Positions 42,537 to 49,324 of a stretch of 64,000 nt of DNA are shown here, one piece after another. How positions within the stretch are numbered: position 1 is the stretch's first letter; each line of letters starts with the position of its first letter. Origin of the DNA: DTU089 sp002440045 (GTDB lineage Bacteria > Bacillota > Clostridia > Oscillospirales > Acutalibacteraceae). The notes under the pieces were generated by a model. That model ran no database searches, was not told the DNA's origin, and saw only the letters and a list, made by a program, of their open reading frames with translations. The DNA is taken from positions 1 through 64,000 of the forward strand of contig CALABP010000071.1 in NCBI GenBank assembly GCA_937885695.1, read 5' to 3'. The translations under genes and the position numbers were made by a program.

Positions 42537-43421
42537 ATGAAAAAGAATTATTTGAAAATTACGGCACTGCTTCTTCTTTTGTGCGTTTTGTTTTGTTCGT
42601 GCAAAAAGAAGGATAGTCAAAGTCACGAAGAAACAGACGCATTTTCCGAAAGCTATACTTATTCGGAAAACACAGATGCTTTTTTAACCGAAAGTCCCGA
42701 TAACGGCGGCAGCGTGCAGGAAAGTCAAGCCACAACGCAAAGCGCTGCTGTTACGCAAAAAAATACAGCACCGTCTTCGCAGGAAACAACCAAAACAGCG
42801 GCAAAGACGTTTTCAAAAGCTGAAATCGTGGCGTACTTTAACAAGGGCGCAAATGCGGTGAAGTATAGCGCTAAGTCTGTAACAAGGAATTTTACGGATA
42901 CAAGAAACGATAAGGATAAAACAGAGCTCCCTAAGGGTTTAAACGGAATAGCGGGTATTGCTATGGATACGTTTATGAAACGTGACGATACACCGCTTGT
43001 TATGACAAATAAAGAAGACATTAAATCTGTTTTTCCGGTGAGCGGTGCCGATTGGGTAAGCAAGCTCACAGAAAACGATGTTTCTGAGGCTGTTATAGAA
43101 GATAACGGGAGCACCTATAGAATTACTCTTACATTCGGCATACAAACGAACCCTCAAAATGAAAGCGGTTATGCGGCGGCGTTTTCCGTTTTGTCACCGG
43201 ATATGGTGAACTTTGACTATCCGGGGCTTTCGCTCAGCAATCAGCGCTTCACATATTACGACGGCAAAATAACCGCTGATTTTGACAAAGTAAGCGGCAG
43301 AATGGTTTATGCTAATTATTGCTATCCGGTGATAATTGAAATGACCGCAAAGGTTATCGGTATTAATGCCGATGTGAAAGTCGGAATGACTACGGAAAAC
43401 GATTTTACCGTAACCTATTGA
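42537..43421 (+). CDS. Putative lipoprotein with Ser/Thr-rich linker
   Basis: 294-residue lipoprotein: signal peptide with lipobox-like LFCSC, then an acidic Ser/Thr/Gln-rich linker (residues 20-90) and a folded C-terminal domain from about residue 95 (FSKAEIVAYFNKGANAVKYS). This pattern is common among gut Clostridia; I know no function. ATG 42537 has aggag 8 nt upstream, whereas TTG 42531 is too close. It is the last gene of the rhamnoside operon by spacing (11 nt), but a link to rhamnose is unproven. A terminator follows. Confidence 0.8.
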   Translation: MKKNYLKITALLLLLCVLFCSCKKKDSQSHEETDAFSESYTYSENTDAFLTESPDNGGSVQESQATTQSAAVTQKNTAPSSQETTKTAAKTFSKAEIVAYFNKGANAVKYSAKSVTRNFTDTRNDKDKTELPKGLNGIAGIAMDTFMKRDDTPLVMTNKEDIKSVFPVSGADWVSKLTENDVSEAVIEDNGSTYRITLTFGIQTNPQNESGYAAAFSVLSPDMVNFDYPGLSLSNQRFTYYDGKITADFDKVSGRMVYANYCYPVIIEMTAKVIGINADVKVGMTTENDFTVTY

Positions 43422-43476
43422 GAAAAATGTAAAAAGCGTAACCCGTAAAATTCCAAAATAACAGCGATGCAAAAAT

Positions 43477-43523
43477 AAAAACCCCCGCGTTACCTTTGTT
43501 ATAAAAGGCGGCGCGGGGGTTTT
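43477..43523. terminator. Bidirectional terminator
   Basis: CCCCCGCG (43482-43489) and CGCGGGGG (43512-43519) with an inner CCTTT/AAAGG stem; A-run before and T-run after. It serves the lipoprotein operon and the remnant on the minus strand. Confidence 0.85.
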
Positions 43524-43527
43524 AGGT

Positions 43528-43860
43528 CTATTTTTCTTTTCCTATTGTAACCGTGCTTTGACCGCGGTGGCGGATTACGGATTGCGTTGTAAAAGAACCG
43601 TCACCCGCTTCATAAATGCAGTATTCAAGGCTTTCAAGATAGTCGCTCAGCTGTTTTCTGTCGGCAATTTTAATGCCGTCGGGCTTTTCGCCGTTTTCGT
43701 ATTTAATGTCAAGTCCCTCGTGATTGCCGAAAACAAACGCCCACGGCAGTTTAAAGCTTTCCATAAACGTGCCGAACGATTTAAACGCAGTCATCTTTTC
43801 TTTTTCGCTTGTTATGTCGCCCGTGACGATAATCATATCGGGTGATGTGGTTTTAATCGG
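43528..43860 (-). pseudogene. Metallophosphoesterase remnant
   Basis: Minus-strand fragment of a calcineurin-like phosphoesterase. It keeps SPDMIIVTGDITSEKEK and the metal-ligand block FVFGNHEGLDI, but lacks the N-terminal D-x-H ligands; the homologous reading starts abruptly near 43860 and a stop lies at 43867-43869. It also ends after ~110 residues, without the C-terminal GHxH block of the family. No SD or promoter is visible. It is best read as a decayed gene with its terminator still in place. Confidence 0.7.
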
Positions 43861-43878
43861 ACTCTCTTATGCCTATGT

Positions 43879-43910
43879 AAAAAAATAAACCCCGCACAAA
43901 AAGTACGGGG
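43879..43910 (-). terminator. Terminator of tRNA-Thr
   Basis: On the minus strand: CCCCGTAC, loop TTTTT, GTGCGGGG, then TTTATTTTTTT. Confidence 0.88.
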
Positions 43911-43912
43911 AG

Positions 43913-43987
43913 TGGAGCTGGTGAACGGAATCGAACCATCAACCTGCTCATTACGAATGAGCTGCTCTGCCATTGAGCCACACCAGC
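43913..43987 (-). tRNA. tRNA-Thr(CGT)
   Basis: 75 nt with encoded CCA. Acceptor GCTGGTG/CACCAGC, D-stem GCTC/GAGC, anticodon stem GCTCA/TGAGC around loop TTCGTAA (anticodon CGT, codon ACG), T-arm GATGG-TTCGATT-CCGTT. All arms fold. It has its own promoter and terminator. Confidence 0.96.
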
Positions 43988-44007
43988 AAAATTCAAATGC
44001 AGATAGT

Positions 44008-44036
44008 ATTATATATAAACTCTTTACGTTTTGCAA
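44008..44036 (-). promoter_or_regulatory. Promoter of tRNA-Thr
   Basis: On the minus strand: TTGCAA (44036-44031), 17-nt spacer, TATAAT (44013-44008). Confidence 0.8.
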
Positions 44037-44114
44037 GCCTTTTTTAAAAATTTTTTAAAAAATACATTTTTAAAATTTTTTTAAAAAATACTCTGCGTTG
44101 CCGCCGCAATACTA

Positions 44115-44143
44115 TTGTAACATTTGTTAATGCGTGCTATAAT
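44115..44143 (+). promoter_or_regulatory. Promoter of the transglutaminase-like gene
   Basis: TTGTAA (44115-44120), 17-nt spacer ending TGC, TATAAT (44138-44143), an extended -10 form. Confidence 0.75.
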
Positions 44144-44189
44144 TCGAAATAAGAATACTTTATTAAAATTTCTGTTTTGCGGTGATTGT

Positions 44190-45521
44190 ATGAAAAAGCT
44201 CGTGAAAAAGAATATTGCCGCAGCCGTGACTGTCTTTGCGGCATTGCTGACGGTTGCCGCGCTTTTTTTAGGTACTGCCGCAATAAGGCAAAATTCAGAC
44301 GAAAACGGCGAATCCGTGCCGTTTTTTGAAGGTGTTTTCAGTGCCGAGCAAAAAGAAAAGCTCACATATTTTGATGTTGCCGACGGGGCGTCGGCTCTTT
44401 CAAAAGACGATGTTTTAAAGTATGAAGCGAAATATTCATACCTTAACACCGAAACGTATTATTCAAAGCTTTCCGAAAACGAGCGGCTTCTTTACCGCAT
44501 TTATGAATACGCATTTGAAAATTCGGTAACATCGTTTTATGTCAGGCGCACTTTGTTTGAAAACACGGCTTATAACGACGTTGAGGTTTTGATTTTTCTG
44601 TCGCTTGACCACCCGCTTGTGGAGCAGAATTTTGAAATTGTCACATCTTTTGAAAATCCCGAGGGAATAAAAGACGTAACAGACGAAAACGAGCCTGCTT
44701 TTATGCACGTTTCACTGCCTATGAACAGTGAAGAAAACTTTAATAAAAAGCTTTTGGCTTTAAAAAGAGCCGAGGAAATTGTCAGCGCCGTTCCCGAAGA
44801 TGTTTCGGAACGCGAAAAGGCGTTTTATCTTTATAAAGAACTTTGTAATTTTTGCGAGTACAAGCTTTATTCAAAAAGCGACGAGCCGATATGCTATGTT
44901 TATGACGCGCTCGTTTCGGGCGTTAGCCATTGCGACGGCTTTGCAAACGCATATTCTCTGCTTTTGAATGTTGCGGCGATTCCGTGCTTTGAAAAGGCGT
45001 ATTACGACGAAGCGGCAAAGAAAACAGCTTTAACCGTTCTCGGCGGCGACGGCAAAGAAAACAGCGAGGTCTATAAAACGCCGACGGGGCATACATGGAA
45101 TTGCTTTTCGGTATACGGCAAATTTTATGACGCCGACCCGAGCTATGACTCAAAAGACAGGCTTTTAAAACGCAGTGTGAGCGATGTGTTTTTCGGCTTC
45201 GGCGTGCCTAAGGGCTTTTTCCCCGAATACAAAACCTTTGATTATATGGAGCTTACGCCAGAGTGCGCGGATACGTTTCTTGAGAAACCCGACTGTGAGT
45301 TTAAAACCGCCTATGACGGCAATATAGAAAAAGAGCTTTATTACGCTTTAAAAAATACAGAGCGCGACTATGTATTTATTGTTTTTTCCGAAGAAACAAC
45401 TATGGACGACTTAAGAGCGCTTGCCCAAAATCTGTGTGAGTATGCGGATATTGCGGTTTATTTCGGCAGATGCCCCTCGTCGCCTGTGACAGGGTATTTT
45501 GCCGTTAGGCAAACCGATTAA
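44190..45521 (+). CDS. Membrane-anchored transglutaminase-like protein
   Basis: 443-residue protein with one N-terminal membrane helix (IAAAVTVFAALLTVAALFLG). A papain-like transglutaminase core spans about residues 205-330: the Cys in GVSHCDGFANAYSLLL, the His in PTGHTWNCFSVY and the Asp in YDADPSYDSKDR form the expected triad. Bacterial members act as proteases or peptidoglycan- and surface-protein-modifying enzymes. ATG 44190 has ggtga 6 nt upstream. Expressed alone, next to tRNA-Thr. The function beyond the fold is not known. Confidence 0.8.
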   Translation: MKKLVKKNIAAAVTVFAALLTVAALFLGTAAIRQNSDENGESVPFFEGVFSAEQKEKLTYFDVADGASALSKDDVLKYEAKYSYLNTETYYSKLSENERLLYRIYEYAFENSVTSFYVRRTLFENTAYNDVEVLIFLSLDHPLVEQNFEIVTSFENPEGIKDVTDENEPAFMHVSLPMNSEENFNKKLLALKRAEEIVSAVPEDVSEREKAFYLYKELCNFCEYKLYSKSDEPICYVYDALVSGVSHCDGFANAYSLLLNVAAIPCFEKAYYDEAAKKTALTVLGGDGKENSEVYKTPTGHTWNCFSVYGKFYDADPSYDSKDRLLKRSVSDVFFGFGVPKGFFPEYKTFDYMELTPECADTFLEKPDCEFKTAYDGNIEKELYYALKNTERDYVFIVFSEETTMDDLRALAQNLCEYADIAVYFGRCPSSPVTGYFAVRQTD

Positions 45522-45566
45522 CCGGATTGTTTATTAAAAACAAAAGTTTTTTGAAAGGTGATTTTT

Positions 45567-45980
45567 ATGTGGCTTGTATTTGCAATTCTTTCATCGGTGT
45601 TTGCCGCAGCGACCTCAATTCTTGCAAAAATAGGTATTGAGGGCGTCAATTCGACGCTTGCAACGGCAATAAGAACGCTTGTGGTTGTTGTTATGTCGTG
45701 GGTTATGGTTCTTGTGACAAATACCGGCGGCGGAATAACCGATATAAGCAAAAAAAGCTGGATATTCCTCATTCTTTCGGGCATCGCAACGGGTGCGTCG
45801 TGGCTGTGCTATTATAAAGCGCTGTCTATGGGCGAGGCTTCAAAGGTTGTGCCGATAGACAAAATGAGCGTTGTTTTGACCCTTATAATGGCATTTGTGA
45901 TACTTCATGAGCAGTTCACATGGAAGTCGGCTGTAGGGTCTTTGCTTCTTACCGCGGGAACGATTTTTATGATACTGTGA
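45567..45980 (+). CDS. Half-size EamA/DMT-type transporter
   Basis: 137-residue membrane protein with five predicted helices, i.e. a single EamA repeat. The core GIATGASWLCYYKALSMGEA and KMSVVLTLIMAFVILHEQFT are typical of the family. Single-repeat members must act as dimers. The substrate is unknown; drug/metabolite export is the family theme. ATG 45567 has aaaggtga upstream. The repeat mosaic begins exactly after its stop codon. Confidence 0.85.
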   Translation: MWLVFAILSSVFAAATSILAKIGIEGVNSTLATAIRTLVVVVMSWVMVLVTNTGGGITDISKKSWIFLILSGIATGASWLCYYKALSMGEASKVVPIDKMSVVLTLIMAFVILHEQFTWKSAVGSLLLTAGTIFMIL

Positions 45981-46790
45981 GTTGGCTGTTAGCTGTTAGC
46001 CGTTAGCTGTTAGCTGTTAGCGCGCGGCTTCGCCGCGATTGTATTCCGCGTAAACGCGGAAATATTAAGGAAAACGGCGTTGCCGTTTTTGCGGGCGGCA
46101 GGAGTTGAGGTAAGAAGTAATAAGTAAGAGTTAATAAGTGATTATATTCCGCACGGTGTGCGGAAATATTAAGGAAAACGGCGTTGCCGTTTTTGCGGGC
46201 GGCAGGTTGCCGCCCCTACGAAGTGAAAACAAAAAACCGCGTTTTTTCATTTTCACATCATAAGAAAATGAACCCTTGTGAACGGATATGCTTTCCGTTT
46301 GCAGGGTTTTATTTATGTCGATATAAAATATCCCCGTGAACTGATTTTGTCAGAGTGCGGGGATATGTTATGCAAAATTTGGGCTTTACATAGGTTTTTC
46401 AAAGCAAAACCTGTCCGTTTTCCGCGCCGATTTTCCTATCATTCCCGTAGGGGCGGCAACCTGCCGCCCGCGGAACGCGTAAGCGTTTCCCGTAAAACTT
46501 CCGCGTTTACGCGGATTATAATTACTTCTTACCTCTTGCCTATTACCTAAAAAAGTCCCCACAAATCGGATTTACCAATCTGCGGGGAAAACAACAATGT
46601 AAAAATAACAATACGCAAGTCGCTGTCAATCAGGCTAATAGCTAACGGCTAACAACTACAGGCTGTCCCGTAGGGGCGGCAATCTGCCGCCCGCAAAAAA
46701 TGCGAAGCATTTTTCCGCTATACACCGCGCAAAGCGCGATTATAATCGCGGCAACGCCGCGTGCTAATAGCTAACAGCTAACAGCTAAAG
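45981..46790. repeat. Mosaic of tandem, direct and inverted repeats (REP/MITE-like), no genes
   Basis: Gene-free. The left edge holds six 7-bp tandem units GTTAGCT (45981-46020); the right edge has the same units inverted (46763-46787), and a third group lies at 46633-46655. A 46-bp sequence occurs twice, identically (46057-46102 and 46161-46206). A 25-bp GTAGGGGCGGC..GCCGCCCGC element occurs at 46447-46471, at 46670-46694 (one mismatch) and inverted at 46195-46219. GAGGTAAGAAGTAAT (46107-46121) returns inverted at 46521-46535. Many short GC stem-loops fill the rest (e.g. CCGCG/CGCGG 46046-46059). Two larger hairpins (46270-46313 and 46328-46365) look like terminators. Confidence 0.8.
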
Positions 46791-46843
46791 ACTGAAACAG
46801 TAATTTGTAATGGTGATTATTTTTGTAATTCCTCTTTTTATTC

Positions 46844-46872
46844 TTGACAAAACTAATTGAATTAGTTAAAAT
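46844..46872 (+). promoter_or_regulatory. Promoter with perfect palindromic operator for the TetR-GNAT cassette
   Basis: TTGACA (46844-46849), 17-nt spacer, TAAAAT (46867-46872). The spacer is almost entirely the perfect 17-bp palindrome AACTAATT-G-AATTAGTT (46851-46867), ideally placed for autorepression by the TetR encoded just downstream. Confidence 0.82.
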
Positions 46873-46901
46873 TGTATTATGATTAGTTGCGGAGGAATAA
46901 T

Positions 46902-47474
46902 ATGTCAAAAAATAATATCAGTGATGAACTTATTATTGAAACTTCTGCTTGCGTTGCAAATAAAGTTGGGTTAGAAAATTTGTCGCTTAAAATTATTGCC
47001 GAAGAATTAAATATTAAATCGCCGTCTTTGTACAATCATATAAAAAGTCTTGAGGAAATAAAGCAAAGGCTTATGGTTTACGGTTGGAAGCAATTGGAAG
47101 AGAAAATGCTCGATTCCGCTGTCGGAGTATCAGGATATGAGGCTTTAAAGAATATGTGTTATGCCTTTTATGATTATGCTGTTAATAATAAAGGTGTTTT
47201 TACCGCTATGCTTTGGTATAACAAATATGAAAGTGCCCAAAAAGAAAAAGCTACTGCAAGACTGTTTAATATGTTATTTAAAGTAATGAAACCGTTAGAT
47301 ATAAGCGACGATAATATAAATCATATTGTAAGAACATTAAGAGGTTTTTTAGAGGGATTTTCTTTGCTTGTAAATAACAATGCCTTTGGAAATCCTATAT
47401 CAATTAAAGAAAGTTTTGATTTATCATTAGAAATAATTATGAGCGGTATAAAAACATTGGAAGGTGTAAAATAA
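46902..47474 (+). CDS. TetR family regulator with WHG-type C-terminal domain
   Basis: 190-residue regulator. N-terminal HTH: LSLKIIAEELNIKSPSLYNH. The C-terminal region (YGWKQLEEKMLDSA; RTLRGFLEGFSLLVNNNAFG) fits the TetR_C_33/WHG group. SD ggagg lies 6 nt before ATG 46902. The codons are strikingly AT-rich (AAT, AAA, ATT dominate) compared with neighbours, suggesting recent acquisition. It is followed after 1 nt by the acetyltransferase gene and probably represses its own promoter. Confidence 0.85.
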   Translation: MSKNNISDELIIETSACVANKVGLENLSLKIIAEELNIKSPSLYNHIKSLEEIKQRLMVYGWKQLEEKMLDSAVGVSGYEALKNMCYAFYDYAVNNKGVFTAMLWYNKYESAQKEKATARLFNMLFKVMKPLDISDDNINHIVRTLRGFLEGFSLLVNNNAFGNPISIKESFDLSLEIIMSGIKTLEGVK

Positions 47475-47475
47475 A

Positions 47476-48219
47476 GTGAACGAATATGTAAATTTAACAT
47501 CAGAAAATATTGATGATGAACATATCTGCTGTGCAATCGGAGATAAAAAACATCAAATAGGTGTCAACAGTAAAAAAGAATGGATAAAAAGTAAATTAGA
47601 AGACGGTCATATTTTCAGAAAATTAAATACCAGAGGAAAAGTATTTATTGAATATGAGCCGATAGAAACTGCGTGGGTGCCTATTAGCGGAAAAAATTAC
47701 GAATATATTTATTGCTTATGGGTTGCGGGAAGTTTTAAAGGCAACGGTATTGCAAAGGAATTATTAGAATACGCAATAAATGATTCTAAAGAAAAAGGTA
47801 TGAGCGGTATTTGTACTTTATCTTCTAAAAAGAAAAAACCGTTTATCGGGGAAAAGAAATTTTTTGAACATTACGGTTTTAAAGCTGTAGATACCATAGG
47901 GGATTATGAATTATTAGCGTTAAAATTTGATGATAACGAAGCACCTGAATTTAATGAAAATGCTAAACTTATGAAAATAGATAATGAGGACTTTACAATT
48001 TATTACAGTAATGAATGTCCTTATGTAGAATATGAAGTGAAAGAATTAACCGAATATTCAAAAGAGAATAATATAAAAATAAACTTTATAAAAATAGATA
48101 CATTAGAAAAAGCAAAAAATGCCCCCTGTGTTTTTAATAATTGGGCTAATTTCTATAAAGGAAAATTTATATCTAACACTATATTAAACGCTAACTCATT
48201 TGAAAAGCTAATCAAATAA
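47476..48219 (+). CDS. GNAT acetyltransferase with YoaP domain
   Basis: 247-residue two-domain protein. The N-terminal half has GNAT features: YCLWVAGSFKGNGIAKELLE, with the acetyl-CoA loop pattern GxGxA, and FFEHYGFKAVD. The C-terminal half (residues ~170-247) includes NECPYVEYEVKELTEYSKEN and CVFNNWANFYKGKFISNTIL, as in YoaP, with a CPY motif and a thioredoxin-like look. The substrate is unknown; related proteins are seen with stress or toxin response. Starts at GTG, coupled with the TetR gene, and shares its AT-rich composition. Confidence 0.82.
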   Translation: MNEYVNLTSENIDDEHICCAIGDKKHQIGVNSKKEWIKSKLEDGHIFRKLNTRGKVFIEYEPIETAWVPISGKNYEYIYCLWVAGSFKGNGIAKELLEYAINDSKEKGMSGICTLSSKKKKPFIGEKKFFEHYGFKAVDTIGDYELLALKFDDNEAPEFNENAKLMKIDNEDFTIYYSNECPYVEYEVKELTEYSKENNIKINFIKIDTLEKAKNAPCVFNNWANFYKGKFISNTILNANSFEKLIK

Positions 48220-48370
48220 CAAATCACAATTTGAAAGCGGGATGTTTATTGATGACTGACATATTATCAGTGAGGTTAGTTATAAATAATATCATTAACA
48301 ATCCGCTTATTATCTGTGAAAATCCCGTTAACAATTATTTGAAGTAAGAGTGAACAGTGAAGAAGTAATA

Positions 48371-48406
48371 AATAAAATGGGCTGTAAAAAAGTTTTTTAC
48401 AGCCCA
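48371..48406 (-). terminator. Terminator of tRNA-Gly
   Basis: On the minus strand: TGGGCTGTAAAAAA, a CTT loop, TTTTTTACAGCCCA, then TTTTATT. Stem of 13 bp or more. Confidence 0.88.
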
Positions 48407-48410
48407 TTTT

Positions 48411-48484
48411 TGGAGCGGATGACGGGAATCGAACCCGCGTATTCAGCTTGGGAAGCTGATGTTCTGCCATTGAACTACATCCGC
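48411..48484 (-). tRNA. tRNA-Gly(CCC)
   Basis: 74 nt with encoded CCA. Acceptor GCGGATG/CATCCGC, D-stem GTTC/GAAC, anticodon stem TCAGC/GCTGA around TTCCCAA (anticodon CCC), T-arm GCGGG-TTCGATT-CCCGT, discriminator U. All arms are paired. Confidence 0.96.
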
Positions 48485-48516
48485 AAATATTTAAGTTGTC
48501 TTTTTTTACGAGAGCT

Positions 48517-48545
48517 AATATACCACAGATAAAAAGTTTTTTCAA
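48517..48545 (-). promoter_or_regulatory. Promoter of tRNA-Gly
   Basis: On the minus strand: TTGAAA (48545-48540), 17-nt spacer, TATATT (48522-48517). Confidence 0.78.
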
Positions 48546-48574
48546 GTGTAAAATCAAAAATCTTAAAAGCCGTG

Positions 48575-48603
48575 TTGACCGCGCGGGCGAAGTATTGTAT
48601 TAT
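48575..48603 (+). promoter_or_regulatory. Promoter of the zinc-ribbon membrane protein
   Basis: TTGACC (48575-48580), 17-nt spacer, TATTAT (48598-48603), about 18 nt before the TTG start. Confidence 0.65.
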
Positions 48604-48620
48604 TGTTTCGGTGATGAATT

Positions 48621-49244
48621 TTGAAAAGAACGTGTGTCAATTGCGGAAAAACCTTTGAAATAAGCGCGGGCGAAGCCGAGTTTTACGAAAAGAACAATTT
48701 GGCGCTTCCCAAGCGCTGCAAGGCGTGCCGCGAAAAATCAAAAGAAGTCAAATCGCGCAAAAGAAAAACAAAAAATAAAAGACTTTATCTTACCGTTTTT
48801 GTTATGCTGTTTTCGTTTGTAAGCCTTGTTGCCGGCTCTGTTTTATTTAAAAAAGGCATTTACGGCTATTCATATATTTTGTTCGGTCTAGCTCTTCTCT
48901 GCTTTGCTTTATATATGCTTTTTATAAAGCGAAAAAAAGACTCGCTCAGCGACGATGGACTTGATGATGTTTCGCGCGACTTTACCTTTCGCTTTAAAAG
49001 CGCCGACGATTTAAGAGAGCATTTTTTAAAGCACGGCGCCGAAACGCATTCTGGCAGCCCGCGGGAATATCTTAAAAAGGCAAACAGGCTTATAACCTCA
49101 AAAACCTCGCTTAAAAAGCGCGAAAAAGAAGATAACGACTATGTGTTTTTTGATGAAAAAACAGGCGAAATCGCCTTTGTTTCCGGTAAGGGCTTTATAA
49201 GGACGTATTACATAAGCGATAAGGCGTATTTTAAAAAACAATAA
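48621..49244 (+). CDS. Zinc-ribbon membrane protein with a BECR-nuclease-like tail
   Basis: 207-residue protein in three parts. Residues 1-40: probable zinc ribbon with CVNC and CKAC pairs around a helix (AEFYEKNNLALPKR). Residues ~54-102: two membrane helices (LYLTVFVMLFSFVSLVAGSV; YILFGLALLCFALYMLF). Residues ~120-207: a cytoplasmic tail with HFLKHGAE, REYLKKANRLI, YVFFDEKTGEIAFVS and GFIRTYY, a pattern that I associate with barnase/EndoU/colicin/RelE-like phage and toxin domains. The match is from memory. No antitoxin-like neighbour is visible. Starts at TTG with ggtgatg upstream; own promoter and terminator. The tail could instead be a non-catalytic module. Confidence 0.7.
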   Translation: MKRTCVNCGKTFEISAGEAEFYEKNNLALPKRCKACREKSKEVKSRKRKTKNKRLYLTVFVMLFSFVSLVAGSVLFKKGIYGYSYILFGLALLCFALYMLFIKRKKDSLSDDGLDDVSRDFTFRFKSADDLREHFLKHGAETHSGSPREYLKKANRLITSKTSLKKREKEDNDYVFFDEKTGEIAFVSGKGFIRTYYISDKAYFKKQ

Positions 49245-49276
49245 AAAGCAGGACGGTGCGCGCCGTCCTGCTTTTT
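49243..49276 (+). terminator. Terminator of the zinc-ribbon gene
   Basis: GCAGGACGG (49248-49256), loop TGCGCG, CCGTCCTGC (49263-49271), then TTTTT; A-run on the left side. Confidence 0.9.
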
Positions 49277-49324
49277 ATGCTTTTGTTCAATAGAATAAAC
49301 CGTTTTTACCGTGTTAATCTGCAA

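Noticed and set aside
43833..44036. 67-residue minus-strand ORF with a SMAEQLIRNEQVDG-like motif
   Set aside because: It runs through tRNA-Thr in antisense-free reading of the tRNA itself; this peptide pattern is a well-known artefact of translating tRNA genes.
46278..46550. 90-residue ORF inside the repeat mosaic
   Set aside because: It crosses hairpins and palindromic repeats, has no SD, and its residues reflect repeat translation.
45981..46790. CRISPR array
   Set aside because: Repeats are 7, 25 and 46 bp with irregular spacing and orientation; there are no regular unique spacers and no cas genes.
48276..48557. 93-residue minus-strand ORF with SSMAEHQLPKLNTRVRF
   Set aside because: It is the translation of tRNA-Gly and its terminator; not a gene.
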